Source: Bradyrhizobiaceae bacterium (lineage in GTDB: Bacteria > Pseudomonadota > Alphaproteobacteria > Rhizobiales > Xanthobacteraceae). From it: a stretch of DNA of 64,000 nucleotides. Positions 17,224 to 26,951 of the stretch are shown here, piece after piece (the stretch's first letter is position 1; the number at the start of each line of letters is the position of its first letter). Below the pieces are notes generated by a model. The model worked only from the letters and a program-made list of their open reading frames with translations. It did no database searches and was not told the origin of the DNA. The translations under genes and the position numbers were made by a program. Location: positions 1 to 64,000 of the forward strand of contig CANKHA010000003.1 of assembly GCA_947481685.1 (NCBI GenBank). Direction: 5' to 3'.

Positions 17224-19070
17224 CGCATTTCCTGACGCGCCGGGATACGTTTGCTCTCGGTGCGGGCGCCGTTGCTTCCTTTACTGTTCCCAGGGCTTTT
17301 GCGCAGCAGGAGCCGGAGCGTCACGGCATCTCTTCTTTCGGCGACCTGAAATATCCGGCGGACTTCAAGCATTTCGACTACGTCAACCCGGATGCGCCGA
17401 AAGGCGGTTTGTTTTCGCAGGTCGGGCCTAACAAGCAATACAACCAGAATTTTCTCACCTTCAACTCGCTGAACAGCTACATCCTGCGGGGCGATGCCGC
17501 GCAGGGCATGGAATTGACGTTTGCGAATTTGATGGCGTCTTCGGCAGATGAGCCGGACGCTCTTTATGGACTTGCCGCGCGCGCAGTGCGGATTTCCGCA
17601 GATGGGCTGACCTATCGATTCCTGCTGCGGCCGGAGGCTAAATTTCACGATGGCACGCGCATCACGGCGCAGGACGTCGCCTTCTCGCTCACCACGCTGA
17701 AGCAGAAGGGCCATCCGATCATCACGCAGCTCATGCGCGATGTGGTGGGAAACGAAGCGGAAGGGGATGACATTGTCATCGTGCGCTTTGCGCCAAAGCG
17801 CGGCCGCGATGTGCCGCTGTTTGTCGCCACGCTACCGATTTTTTCGCGCGCCTATTACTCCACCAAGAATTTCGAGGAATCGACCCTGGATGTGCCGCTC
17901 GGCTCGGGGCCGTACAAGGTCGGGCGGTTCGAGGCGGGTCGCTACATCGAATACGAACGGGTCAAGGATTGGTGGGGCGCCAATCTGCCGGCGCGGCGTG
18001 GGATGAATAATTTTGACACCGTCCGCTACGAATTCTATCGCGACCGCGAGGCGGCCTTTCAAGCCTTTACCGGCAAGAATTATCTGTTCCGCGAGGAATT
18101 CACCGCCCGCGTCTGGGCGACCCGTTATGATTTTCCCGCGATGAAGGACGGCCGCGTCAAGCGCGAAACTTTGCCTGACGATACCCCGTCCGGCGCGCAA
18201 GGCTGGTTCTTCAACACGCGGCGCGACAAGTTCAAGAATCCGAAATTGCGTGAGGCGCTGATCCTCGCCTTTGATTTCGAATGGACCAACCAGACCATCA
18301 TGTACGGCGCCTACAAGCGCACGCATTCGGTGTTCCAGAATTCCGACATGATGGCGGTGGGCAAGCCGAGCGAGGCTGAATTGACTCTGCTCGAACCGTT
18401 TCGCGGCAAAGTCCCGGATGAGGTCTTTGGCGAACCTTTCGTGCCGCCGGTTTCCGACGGAACCGGACAGGACCGTGCACTCCTTCGCCGCGCCAGCCAG
18501 CTTTTGCTGGATGCGGGATTTCCCATCAAGAACGGCAAGCGCGTCGATGAAAAAGGCAACCCGATCGCCATCGAATTCCTGATCGATGAACCTGGCCTTG
18601 AACCGCACCACGGGCCCTACATCAAGAATCTCGGCACGCTCGGTATCAATGCTACGTTGCGGCTTGTGGATCCGGTACAATATCGCGCACGCGTCGATGA
18701 CTACGATTTCGACATGACAATCCAGCGCTTCAGCTTTTCATCCACGCCGGGCGACGGGTTGCGGACCTATCTGTCGTCGCAGGCGGCTGCCACCAAGGGC
18801 ACGCAGAATCTTGCCGGCATTGCCGATCCCGCCATCGATACGATGATCGACAAGGCGATCATCGCCGAAACGCGGGATGACCTTACCACCGCCTGCTGCG
18901 CACTCGACCGTCTGGTGCGCGCCGGGCGTTATTGGGTGCCGCAGTGGTATCTTGCGTCGCACCGGATCGCTTATTGGGATACGTTTGCGCGTCCCGCGAC
19001 AAAACCGCGCTATGCGCGCGGGGCCCCCGAGACTTGGTGGTATGACCCCGCCAAGGCTGCGAAGCTTTAA
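17220..19070 (+). CDS. Extracellular solute-binding protein, peptide ABC importer (YejA/YepA-like) 2
   Basis: The second family-5 receptor, 616 residues. The start is GTG at 17220, which overlaps the previous stop as GTGA and puts a twin-arginine signal (THFLTRRDTFALGAG, cleavage near RAFAQ) right at the N-terminus; the upstream in-frame ATG at 17178 would spoil it. The body repeats the receptor 1 pattern (SSFGDLKYPADFKHFDYVN, DAPKGGLFSQVG, AKFHDGTRITAQDVAFSL, GAYKRTHSVFQNS). Two coupled receptors suggest the importer handles two peptide classes, or that one copy has drifted in specificity. Confidence 0.93.
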   Translation: MTHFLTRRDTFALGAGAVASFTVPRAFAQQEPERHGISSFGDLKYPADFKHFDYVNPDAPKGGLFSQVGPNKQYNQNFLTFNSLNSYILRGDAAQGMELTFANLMASSADEPDALYGLAARAVRISADGLTYRFLLRPEAKFHDGTRITAQDVAFSLTTLKQKGHPIITQLMRDVVGNEAEGDDIVIVRFAPKRGRDVPLFVATLPIFSRAYYSTKNFEESTLDVPLGSGPYKVGRFEAGRYIEYERVKDWWGANLPARRGMNNFDTVRYEFYRDREAAFQAFTGKNYLFREEFTARVWATRYDFPAMKDGRVKRETLPDDTPSGAQGWFFNTRRDKFKNPKLREALILAFDFEWTNQTIMYGAYKRTHSVFQNSDMMAVGKPSEAELTLLEPFRGKVPDEVFGEPFVPPVSDGTGQDRALLRRASQLLLDAGFPIKNGKRVDEKGNPIAIEFLIDEPGLEPHHGPYIKNLGTLGINATLRLVDPVQYRARVDDYDFDMTIQRFSFSSTPGDGLRTYLSSQAAATKGTQNLAGIADPAIDTMIDKAIIAETRDDLTTACCALDRLVRAGRYWVPQWYLASHRIAYWDTFARPATKPRYARGAPETWWYDPAKAAKL

Positions 19071-19087
19071 GTCCAAATCGGAGCGCT

Positions 19088-20200
19088 ATGACCGCCTATC
19101 TCATCCGCCGCCTGCTGTTCATGATCCCGACCATCTTCGGCATCATGCTGATCTCCTTCGCGGTGGTGCAGTTCGCGCCGGGCGGTCCGGTGGAGAAGGT
19201 CATCGCGCAACTGACCGGCCGCGATACCGGCGCTACCTCCCGAGTCTCCGGGTCGCCCGGTGGCGATTTCAGCGCTGGCCAGCAGATGCCCGGCGGCGAT
19301 TTCGGAGCCATCAACTCGAAGTATCGCGGGGCGCAGGGACTCGATCCGGAATTCATCAAGAGCCTGGAAAAGCAGTTCGGCTTCGACAAGCCCGCCTATG
19401 AACGCTTCTTCCTGATGATGTGGAATTACATCCGTTTTGATTTCGGCAAGAGTTATTTCCGCGACGTCAGCGTGCTGCAGCTGATCAAGGAGAAGCTGCC
19501 CGTCTCCATATCGCTCGGGATATGGATGACACTGCTGACCTATCTGATTTCCATCCCGCTCGGTATTCGCAAGGCCATCGAAGACGGGTCGCGGTTCGAC
19601 ACCTGGACCTCGGCGGTGATCATCGTCGGTTACGCGATTCCGGGGTTCCTGTTTGCGATCCTTCTTATTGTGCTGTTTGCCGGCGGCTCGTTCTGGAATT
19701 TTTTTCCCTTGCGCGGCCTCACGTCTGACTATTGGAGCGCGCTACCCTGGTATTCCAAAATTCTGGATTATTTCTGGCATCTGGTGCTGCCGATCAGTGC
19801 GATGATGCTCAGCGCCTTTGCGACCATGACCTTGCTCACAAAGAATTCGTTTCTTGACGAAATTCGCAAGCAGTATGTGCTGACCGCGCGCGCCAAGGGC
19901 TGCACCCAGACGCAGGTGCTTTACGGGCATGTCTTTCGCAACGCGATGCTGATCGTCATTGCGGGTTTCCCCGGCGCGTTCGTGCATGCCTTCTTTTCAG
20001 GCTCGCTGCTGATCGAAACTATTTTCTCGCTGGATGGCCTCGGCCTGCTCGGCTTCGAAAGCGTGCTGAACCGCGATTATCCGGTGGTTTTCGCCACGCT
20101 CTTCATCTTCTCTCTGGTCGGGCTGGTCATCGGCCTGATTTCCGATCTCACGTACACCTGGATCGATCCGCGCATCGATTTCGAGTCGCGGGAAGTCTGA
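19088..20200 (+). CDS. yejB: Peptide ABC transporter permease YejB
   Basis: A 370-residue inner-membrane permease of the oligopeptide family. An N-terminal helix (LLFMIPTIFGIMLISFAVVQF) is followed by a Gly/Ser-rich periplasmic insert (residues ~45-75), typical of YejB. The remaining TM helices contain the EAA loop that docks the ATPase (RKQYVLTARAKGCTQTQVLYGHVFRNAML). With YejE it forms the channel. It starts 17 bp after receptor 2 and ends two bases before yejE. Confidence 0.95.
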   Translation: MTAYLIRRLLFMIPTIFGIMLISFAVVQFAPGGPVEKVIAQLTGRDTGATSRVSGSPGGDFSAGQQMPGGDFGAINSKYRGAQGLDPEFIKSLEKQFGFDKPAYERFFLMMWNYIRFDFGKSYFRDVSVLQLIKEKLPVSISLGIWMTLLTYLISIPLGIRKAIEDGSRFDTWTSAVIIVGYAIPGFLFAILLIVLFAGGSFWNFFPLRGLTSDYWSALPWYSKILDYFWHLVLPISAMMLSAFATMTLLTKNSFLDEIRKQYVLTARAKGCTQTQVLYGHVFRNAMLIVIAGFPGAFVHAFFSGSLLIETIFSLDGLGLLGFESVLNRDYPVVFATLFIFSLVGLVIGLISDLTYTWIDPRIDFESREV

Positions 20201-20202
20201 CC

Positions 20203-21384
20203 ATGGACGTCCGCGCCGGCATCAACGTTCCCAAGACGACGGCCGTTTCGCCGCTCGGTCTGGCCATGCCGCCGGAGCGCCGGCGCATCACGCTTTCGCC
20301 GCTTAACCAGCGGCGCTGGCTGAATTTCAAGGCCAATCGCCGCGGCTACTGGTCGTTGTGGATTTTTCTGGTGCTGTTCATTCTCAGCCTGTTCGCCGAA
20401 TTCATCGCTAACGACAAGCCTTTCTATGTGCGTGCGGACGGCAAATCCTACTTCCCGGCGGTGTTCACCTATTCCGAGACCGACTTCGGTGGCGATTTCG
20501 AAACCGCGGCAGACTATCGCGATCCTTTCCTGCAGAAGCTGATCGCGGAAAAGAACGGCTTCATGGTTTGGCCGATCGTTCGCTATTCCTATTCGACCCA
20601 CAATCTCGATCTGCCGACGCCTGCGCCGTCCAAGCCGACATGGATGCTGACGGAAAAGGAATGCGAGACGGTGGTGAAGAAAAAAGGTGTCAGCAGCTGC
20701 AGCGACCTTGAATGCAACTGGCTCGGCACCGACGATCAGGGTCGCGATGTGGTGGCACGGCTGATCTATGGTTTCCGCATTTCCGTGCTGTTCGGTTTGA
20801 TCCTCACGATCGTCTCGTCTGTGATCGGCGTCATGGCCGGCGCGGTGCAGGGCTATTTTGGCGGGTGGACGGATTTGTTGTTTCAGCGCTTCATCGAAAT
20901 CTGGAGTTCGGTCCCCGAGCTCTACCTGTTGCTCATTATCTCTTCGGTGCTGGTGCCCGGATTCTTTGTGTTGCTCGGCATCATGCTCCTGTTTTCCTGG
21001 CTGTCGCTTGTCGGCCTTGTGCGCGCTGAATTTTTGCGCGGCCGCAATTTTGAATACGTCAGAGCGGCGCGTGCGCTTGGCGTTTCCAATCGCAGCATCA
21101 TGTTCCGTCACCTGTTGCCGAACGCCATGGTGGCGACCATGACCTTCCTGCCGTTCATCCTGTCTTCGTCGGTGATGACGCTGACGGCGCTCGACTTCCT
21201 TGGCTTCGGCTTGCCGCCGGGGTCGCCGTCGCTCGGCGAACTGCTGTCGCAAGGCAAATCCAACGTGCAGGCGCCATGGCTCGGCCTTGCGGGCTTCTTC
21301 TCTCTCGCGATCATGCTTTCGCTGCTCATCTTCATCGGTGAAGCGGTGCGCGATGCCTTCGATCCACGCAAGACATTCGGGTGA
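20203..21384 (+). CDS. yejE: Peptide ABC transporter permease YejE
   Basis: The second permease, 393 residues. It has a cytoplasmic N-terminal tail, a first TM helix (GYWSLWIFLVLFILSLFAEF), a large periplasmic loop of about 130 residues typical of YejE, then five TM helices. The EAA loop is EYVRAARALGVSNRSIMFRHLLPNAM. GTDDQGRDVVARLIYGFRIS is the conserved entry of the BPD_transp_1 domain. Its last bases overlap the yejF start (GTGA), so translation is coupled. Confidence 0.95.
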   Translation: MDVRAGINVPKTTAVSPLGLAMPPERRRITLSPLNQRRWLNFKANRRGYWSLWIFLVLFILSLFAEFIANDKPFYVRADGKSYFPAVFTYSETDFGGDFETAADYRDPFLQKLIAEKNGFMVWPIVRYSYSTHNLDLPTPAPSKPTWMLTEKECETVVKKKGVSSCSDLECNWLGTDDQGRDVVARLIYGFRISVLFGLILTIVSSVIGVMAGAVQGYFGGWTDLLFQRFIEIWSSVPELYLLLIISSVLVPGFFVLLGIMLLFSWLSLVGLVRAEFLRGRNFEYVRAARALGVSNRSIMFRHLLPNAMVATMTFLPFILSSSVMTLTALDFLGFGLPPGSPSLGELLSQGKSNVQAPWLGLAGFFSLAIMLSLLIFIGEAVRDAFDPRKTFG

Positions 21385-23027
21385 ACGCGATGGATGCGAA
21401 GACCGAAAAATTACTCGACGTGAAAGACCTCTCGGTCGCCTTCAAACAGGGCGACAAGGAGATTCTTGCGGTCGATCGCATTTCCTTCGATCTCGCCAAG
21501 GGCGAGACGCTTGCCATCGTCGGCGAATCCGGCTCGGGCAAATCCGTCACCGCGCTATCGGTGATGAAGCTCCTGCCTTATCCCGCTGCGCGTCATCCTT
21601 CCGGCAGCATCCATTTTCAGGGCCAGGAACTGCTGCAGATGACGGAGCGGCAGATCCGCTCGGTCCGCGGCAACGACATCACCATCATCTTCCAGGAGCC
21701 GATGACGTCGCTCAATCCGCTTCACACCATTGAGAAGCAAATTGGCGAAATCCTCGAACTGCATCGTGGCATGACGGGCGCCGCTGCACGCGCGCGCATC
21801 CTCGAATTGCTGACGCAGGTCGGCATTCCCGATCCGGAGACGCGGCTTGAGAGCTACCCGCATCAGCTTTCCGGCGGACAACGCCAGCGCGTCATGATTG
21901 CGATGGCGCTTGCCAACGAACCTGACTTGCTGATCGCCGACGAACCGACCACGGCACTCGACGTCACCGTGCAGGCGCAGATCCTGAAACTGCTGAAGGA
22001 AATCCAGGGCCGTCTCGGCATGGCGATGCTGTTCATCACCCATGACCTCGGCATCGTGCGCAAGATTGCTGACCGCGTCTGCGTCATGAGCAAGGGCAAG
22101 ATCGTCGAGCAGGGGTCGGTCGAGCGCATCTTCACCGCGCCCGAACATCCCTATACCAAAGCGCTGCTTGCCGCCGAGCCCAAGCCCGATCCCGCGCCGC
22201 TGCAGCCGGACGCGCCGATTGTGGTCGAGACCAAGGATTTGAAAGTCTGGTTTCCGATCAAACGCGGCGTGATGCGCAAGGTCGTGGGCCATATCAAGGC
22301 GGTGGATGGCATCACCATCGAAGTCCGCAAAGGCGAAACGCTCGGCGTGGTGGGCGAGTCAGGCTCCGGCAAGACCACACTTGGCCTTGCGCTGCTGCGG
22401 CTTATCTCTTCGGACGGACCGGTGGTGTTCATGGGCAAACAGCTGCAGGGCCTGACATTCAAGGAAATGCGGCCGTTCCGTCGCGATATGCAGATCGTGT
22501 TTCAGGACCCGTTCGGTTCGCTCAGCCCGCGCATGTCGATTGCCGACATTATCGCCGAAGGCCTCGACGTCCATCAACCGAAGCTGTCGCAGGACGAGCG
22601 CGAAGCCAAGGTGGTGCAGGCGCTGCAGGATGTGGGGCTCGATCCGGAATCCCGCTTCCGCTATCCGCATGAATATTCCGGCGGGCAGCGTCAGCGTATT
22701 GCGGTCGCCCGTGCGCTGGTGCTGGAGCCTACCTTTATCGTGCTCGACGAGCCGACATCCGCTCTCGACATGCTGATCCAGGCGCAGATGGTGGATTTGC
22801 TCCGCGACCTGCAGAAGCGGCGCAACCTGACCTATCTCTTCATCTCCCACGACCTGCGTGTGGTCGCAGCGCTCGCGAGTCGCCTCGTGGTGATGCGCAA
22901 CGGCAAAGTGGTGGAGGAAGGCCCCGCGATGGAGCTGTTCAAGAATCCAAAGAGCGATTACACGCGTGCGCTGTTTGCCGCCGCCTTCAAGCTGGAAACC
23001 GTCACGGAAGGCGTGGTGGCGCAGTAA
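21381..23027 (+). CDS. yejF: Peptide ABC transporter ATP-binding protein YejF
   Basis: A 548-residue ATPase with two nucleotide-binding domains fused head to tail, as in YejF. Domain 1 has [23 protein letters not shown] and [11 protein letters not shown]; domain 2 has [23 protein letters not shown] and [11 protein letters not shown]. Both keep the switch histidine ([16 protein letters not shown]), so both sites should hydrolyse ATP. Each half ends with an oligopeptide-transporter C-terminal motif ([25 protein letters not shown]). The stop directly abuts the stop of the convergent NlpC/P60 gene, with no intergenic base. Confidence 0.96.
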   Translation: MNAMDAKTEKLLDVKDLSVAFKQGDKEILAVDRISFDLAKGETLAIVGESGSGKSVTALSVMKLLPYPAARHPSGSIHFQGQELLQMTERQIRSVRGNDITIIFQEPMTSLNPLHTIEKQIGEILELHRGMTGAAARARILELLTQVGIPDPETRLESYPHQLSGGQRQRVMIAMALANEPDLLIADEPTTALDVTVQAQILKLLKEIQGRLGMAMLFITHDLGIVRKIADRVCVMSKGKIVEQGSVERIFTAPEHPYTKALLAAEPKPDPAPLQPDAPIVVETKDLKVWFPIKRGVMRKVVGHIKAVDGITIEVRKGETLGVVGESGSGKTTLGLALLRLISSDGPVVFMGKQLQGLTFKEMRPFRRDMQIVFQDPFGSLSPRMSIADIIAEGLDVHQPKLSQDEREAKVVQALQDVGLDPESRFRYPHEYSGGQRQRIAVARALVLEPTFIVLDEPTSALDMLIQAQMVDLLRDLQKRRNLTYLFISHDLRVVAALASRLVVMRNGKVVEEGPAMELFKNPKSDYTRALFAAAFKLETVTEGVVAQ

Positions 23028-23864
23028 CTACAGGCGCCTCACGCTCGTGATTTCTCCGCCACCATCCCGAATGCGCGCGACCGCCTCGGCAATCGGCTCG
23101 ATTGCAACCGCCATGTGAAACGCGTTGGCGTGGATCATCGTTTCTGCGTCCCGCGCGATGGCGACGTGGCCCTTCCAGAAAATCAGGTCGCCGCGCTGGA
23201 AGTTTGAGGCGGGCACAGATGTGCCGATCACGGCTTCCTGCATATAGGCATCGCGCGGGCAATGAATGCCGCAGGCATTCAGCGCCACCTGCACCAGTCC
23301 GGAGCAATCGATGCCGAGGCTGGTCTTGCCGCCCCACAGATACGGGCTGCCGAGAAAGCGCTCGGCGACACCGACATAGTCGCTGCCCCTGTCCGCGACC
23401 GGCACGAGATGCCGGAACGGCACATAGCCTGCGGATGTGACGGCGAGCGCGCCTTCGATTCGGTCGAGTTCGACGCGCGCGCCGAACGGCAAGCCATGCA
23501 GCGGCGGCAGCTTGATGGACGGGCCGGGAAAGGCCAGCGTGCGCACGGCGCTCACTTTGTGGCTGCGCGTTAAAGCCGGCGGCGCCAAAGCGTTTGCGGG
23601 GAGATAGCCGACATAGTCGTCGTTCTCCAACTGGCCCCAGGCCCAGCCTTCCTCGATGTCATAGACCGTCACGCGCTCGCCCATCAGCGCTTCGGTGTCG
23701 AGCGGTGCATCGGACTGCGGCGCGCGCCGCATCGGCGCCACCGGATCGTTCACCTCATAGGGCACGCCATCGACAAAGCGCGCGGCTTTGACCTTGCCTG
23801 CGAGATGGCTGGCGGCGATGTCCGGGCGGGCCGGCGTTAGGCGGGGATCGAAATCAGCGGCCAT
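23028..23864 (-). CDS. NlpC/P60 family cell-wall endopeptidase with SH3 domains
   Basis: A 278-residue C40 cysteine peptidase. Two bacterial SH3-type modules (residues ~40-155) precede the NlpC/P60 domain, with Cys187 in GIDCSGLVQ, His233 in KGHVAIA and His245 in IHANAF as the catalytic triad. Relatives cut the gamma-D-Glu-diaminopimelate bond of murein stem peptides. There is no signal peptide, so it probably works in the cytoplasm on imported peptides. Its start overlaps the aminopeptidase gene by 11 bp, and it is convergent with the Yej importer, which fits murein-peptide recycling. Confidence 0.92.
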   Translation of the reverse strand: MAADFDPRLTPARPDIAASHLAGKVKAARFVDGVPYEVNDPVAPMRRAPQSDAPLDTEALMGERVTVYDIEEGWAWGQLENDDYVGYLPANALAPPALTRSHKVSAVRTLAFPGPSIKLPPLHGLPFGARVELDRIEGALAVTSAGYVPFRHLVPVADRGSDYVGVAERFLGSPYLWGGKTSLGIDCSGLVQVALNACGIHCPRDAYMQEAVIGTSVPASNFQRGDLIFWKGHVAIARDAETMIHANAFHMAVAIEPIAEAVARIRDGGGEITSVRRL

Positions 23865-25242
23865 AGCGTTCGCTCAACAGCGCGTACATCGCGCGTGCGG
23901 CCTGGCACTCGCCGCCTTCGGGGCGTCCCGGCTTGGCGTTTGGCGTCCAGGCATAGATGTCGAAGTGCAGCCATGCCTTCGCGTGTTCCACGAAGCGCTT
24001 CATGAACAGCGCACAGGTGATCGATCCGGCAAAGCCGCCACCGCCGACATTATTTGTGTCAGCGATTTTCGAATCCAGCATCGCCTCGTAAGGCTTCCAC
24101 AGCGGCAGCCGCCAGAGCGGATCGTTCTCCGCCGCCGCATGCTCTGTCACTTTTGCCGCGAGCGCCTCGTCGTCGGTATAGAACGGCGGCAGTTCCGGGC
24201 CGAGCGCAACCCGTGCCGCGCCGGTCAGCGTGCCCATGTCGATGAGCAGATCAGGTGCTTCCTCATCAGCCAGCGCCAGTGCATCAGCCAGCACCAGCCG
24301 GCCTTCGGCGTCGGTATTACCGATCTCGACGGTAATGCCCTTGCGCGAGCGATAGATGTCGAGCGGCCGCATGGCGTTGCCCGAAATCGCATTCTCCACC
24401 GCGGGAATGAGAACGCGCAGCCGGACTTTCAGCTTGGCATCCATCACCATCTGCGCGAGCGCCAGCACATTGGCTGCGCCGCCCATGTCCTTCTTCATGA
24501 TCAGCATGGCGTTGTCGGGCTTGATGTCGAGCCCGCCGGAATCGAAACACACGCCCTTGCCGACCAGTGTCACCTTCGGCGCCTTGACGTCGCCCCAGGT
24601 CATGTCGATCAGGCGGGGCGAACCGGCCGCCGCGCGGCCCACGGCGTGGATCAGCGGAAAGTTTTTCGCGAGCAGGTCGTCACCAACGATTGCACTGATG
24701 TGGGCGCCGTATTTCGCCGCCACATCGCGCGCGGCCTTCTCCAGCTCAGCCGGGCCCATGTCGTTGGCGGGCGTATTGACCAGATCGCGCGCCAGGAATG
24801 CCGCCTCGGCCATGCGGGAGATTTCCGCGGCATCGACTCCATCCGGCACTTCCAGCCGCACGGCCTTGCCGTCGCTCTTGCGGTAACGCGTGAAGCGATA
24901 ACTGCCGAGCGCCACGGCGAGTGCGGCCAGGCGCGTGTCATGCGGCGCATTGGCGAAGCGATACGTGCCCGCAGGCAGGACATCGGCAAGTTTGCCGGGA
25001 CCGAACAGGTTCTTGTGCGGAGCTTTGGGATTTTCGATGCCGAACAGCACGCCCCCGAGCTTGCTGTTCGGGCCTGGCACCAGCAGGTGGTTGCCCGGAC
25101 GCGGCTCATAGCCTGCGGCCCGGGCAAAAACACGGGTCGCGGCGTCGAGCGGCCCGCCGCCGTCATCCCAGCCGACGGTGCTGACGAACCAGATCGGCAC
25201 TGCGTTAGAGGCTTCGTCGCGCGCAACAAATACCGGATGCAT
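23854..25242 (-). CDS. Leucyl aminopeptidase family protein (M17)
   Basis: An M17 zinc/manganese aminopeptidase (~462 residues; GTG 25281 would add 13) that removes N-terminal residues from peptides in the cytoplasm. The metal-binding strand VGKGVCFDSGGLDIKP and the signature NTDAEGRLVLADAL are both intact, with KKDMGGAANVLAL supplying the second lysine/aspartate set. The N-terminal domain is short and divergent from PepA, as in the alphaproteobacterial paralogues. It overlaps the NlpC/P60 gene; together they could trim imported murein or dietary peptides to amino acids. Confidence 0.93.
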   Translation of the reverse strand: MHPVFVARDEASNAVPIWFVSTVGWDDGGGPLDAATRVFARAAGYEPRPGNHLLVPGPNSKLGGVLFGIENPKAPHKNLFGPGKLADVLPAGTYRFANAPHDTRLAALAVALGSYRFTRYRKSDGKAVRLEVPDGVDAAEISRMAEAAFLARDLVNTPANDMGPAELEKAARDVAAKYGAHISAIVGDDLLAKNFPLIHAVGRAAAGSPRLIDMTWGDVKAPKVTLVGKGVCFDSGGLDIKPDNAMLIMKKDMGGAANVLALAQMVMDAKLKVRLRVLIPAVENAISGNAMRPLDIYRSRKGITVEIGNTDAEGRLVLADALALADEEAPDLLIDMGTLTGAARVALGPELPPFYTDDEALAAKVTEHAAAENDPLWRLPLWKPYEAMLDSKIADTNNVGGGGFAGSITCALFMKRFVEHAKAWLHFDIYAWTPNAKPGRPEGGECQAARAMYALLSERYGR

Positions 25243-25382
25243 GCTGTCGTCCGTGAGATGGCTATCATCCGGTGCTAGCACAAAGCCCGCGCGCCATGAA
25301 AGCGGGTCCGGGTGGAAAGCCTGGAAGCAGACGGCTAAAGTGCGGCGCGGCCGTTTTAGAGCCGGGGAGGTTCAAAAGCAGA

Positions 25383-25985
25383 ATGAGCGACACCAAGCCC
25401 AAATACGAATTCAAGAATGTCAAAGTCTCGCGGTTGCCGCCGTTGCCGGAGCCGCTCGATCCGATCGTCACCGATCTGTTCGAGGACACCGCCAAGCGTG
25501 GCGGCCATATCCTCAACCTGCATTTGACCAAGGCGCATGCGCCGAAGCTGCAAGCGGCCGGGCGGCACATCACCCGCGCGCTGCGCAGCGAATGCGATTC
25601 ACCGCGTGTGTTGCGCGAGATTGCCATCCTGCGCTCCAGCATCCTTGTCGGTTGCGCCTATGAGGCGCACCACCACACGGCGCTCGCCGCTGCGGCCGGG
25701 CTCACGGAGGAGCAGGTCGATGCGGTGAAAGGTGAGTGGCGGCAAAAGGCAAAGCTGTTCGACGAAAAGCAGCAAGCGCTGCTCGCTTATGTGGACCAGC
25801 TCGGGCTGAACAAGGGCGATGTCGATGACGCCACCTTCGCCGGGATGGAAAAGCATTTCAGCTCGCAGGAGATCGTCGAGCTGACGATGTGCGCCACCAG
25901 CTATTACGGTGGCGGTATCTTCATGAAGGCGATGCGGATCCAGCTCGACGATCCGCACAAAAAGGCAGCGCCGGGGAAATTCTGA
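25383..25985 (+). CDS. Carboxymuconolactone decarboxylase family protein
   Basis: A 200-residue all-helical AhpD/CMD-fold protein. The ATG at 25383 is preferred to an upstream start at 25272, which would run into the promoter region shared with the aminopeptidase. ILRSSILVGCAYEAHHHTALA carries the Cys and the His pair usually placed at the CMD active site, although the pattern is CxxxHHH, not the CxxC of true AhpD. It could be a decarboxylase, hydroperoxide reductase or something else; no pathway neighbours help. Confidence 0.8.
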   Translation: MSDTKPKYEFKNVKVSRLPPLPEPLDPIVTDLFEDTAKRGGHILNLHLTKAHAPKLQAAGRHITRALRSECDSPRVLREIAILRSSILVGCAYEAHHHTALAAAAGLTEEQVDAVKGEWRQKAKLFDEKQQALLAYVDQLGLNKGDVDDATFAGMEKHFSSQEIVELTMCATSYYGGGIFMKAMRIQLDDPHKKAAPGKF

Positions 25986-26098
25986 AAATCGGGGCGGGGG
26001 CCGGGGGGCGGGCGTTAACGCCTCGTTAGGGTTAACGCTTTACTGCTGAAGGCTAACGGGCGCATCCGCGTGTGCCCCCAAGCTGTGGCCCGTCGCCC

Positions 26099-26929
26099 AT
26101 GCAGTCCCATTTTTTCCGCTCACGGCTCCTTGCCTCGACGGCGCTTGTAGCGCTGCTGACTGTCGGCTTGGCGGGCTGCAAAACCACCAATGGCCCGGAA
26201 ACAACGGGTTCGCTTGGTGCCCCGTCGGCACCGCCAACGACCGAGTCCGAATGGCGGGCTGTTTTGGACAAGGCCGAAATCGTCTACAAAGAGCGTCCCG
26301 AAGACATCGCCAATGCCAAGCTTTATGCCCAGGCGCTGCGCGCCACGGGACAGCGCGCGCAGGCGGTTGCGGTGCTCGAGCAAGTTTCGATCAAGAACCC
26401 GCATGACAAGGCGCTGCTCGGCGATTACGGCCGTGCGCTGGCGGAAACCGGCAAATATCAGCAGGCGCTCGATGTCTTTTCCCGCGCGCACAATCCCGAC
26501 CAGCCGGACTGGCGGATTCTCTCCGCACAAGGCGCAGTGCTCGACCAGCTCGGGCGATATGAGGAAGCGCGGCGTTATTACGCGTCCGCACTGAAGATCA
26601 TGCCCGAGGATCCCTCGGTGTTATCCAACCTCGGTCTGTCCTACGCGCTGTCGAAAGACCTGAAGAAGGCGGAAGTGACGTTACGCCGCGCGGCTGCGCA
26701 ACCCGGTGTGAAGGCGCGGACGAGACAGAACCTCGCACTGGTGGTTGGCCTGCAGGGCCGCTTCAAGGAAGCCGAGGATATTGCCCGCGCCGACCTGCCG
26801 CAGGATGAAGCTTCGGCGAATGTCGACTATCTCCGGCAGATGCTTGCGCAGCAAAAGAGCGAGCAGAAGCAGCGTCCGGCGCAAAAGCCGCAGCGTACGA
26901 CGTCTTCGGCGGCGGAAATCCGCAGCTAG
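26099..26929 (+). CDS. tadD: Tetratricopeptide-repeat lipoprotein TadD
   Basis: A 276-residue outer-membrane lipoprotein of the Tad (Flp pilus) system. The ATG at 26099 gives a lipoprotein signal with lipobox LAGC (VALLTVGLAGC). It then carries about four TPR units (PEDIANAKLYAQALRATGQ, NPHDKALLGDYGRALAETGK, WRILSAQGAVLDQLGRYEEA, DPSVLSNLGLSYALSKDLK). TadD acts as the pilotin/assembly factor for the CpaC secretin. It is convergent with tadC, 22 bp apart. Upstream, 26014-26036 holds GTTAAC repeats that could be regulator sites. Confidence 0.88.
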   Translation: MQSHFFRSRLLASTALVALLTVGLAGCKTTNGPETTGSLGAPSAPPTTESEWRAVLDKAEIVYKERPEDIANAKLYAQALRATGQRAQAVAVLEQVSIKNPHDKALLGDYGRALAETGKYQQALDVFSRAHNPDQPDWRILSAQGAVLDQLGRYEEARRYYASALKIMPEDPSVLSNLGLSYALSKDLKKAEVTLRRAAAQPGVKARTRQNLALVVGLQGRFKEAEDIARADLPQDEASANVDYLRQMLAQQKSEQKQRPAQKPQRTTSSAAEIRS

Positions 26930-26951
26930 CTGGAATTGAACGGCTCGCGCC

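Noticed and set aside
23788-25278. A 496-codon plus-strand frame over the aminopeptidase gene
   Set aside because: The minus strand has the intact M17 signature; the plus frame is Arg/His/Gln-rich with no domain.
25272-25382. Upstream extension of the carboxymuconolactone decarboxylase gene
   Set aside because: The extra 37 residues (Arg/Gly/Pro-rich) overlap the promoter of the divergent aminopeptidase gene; the ATG at 25383 fits the family start.
26014-26036. GTTAAC repeats upstream of tadD as a true CtrA box
   Set aside because: The best match (TTAACGCCTCGTTAG) has the right spacing but the second half is TTAG, so it is weaker than the cpaB box; kept only as a note.
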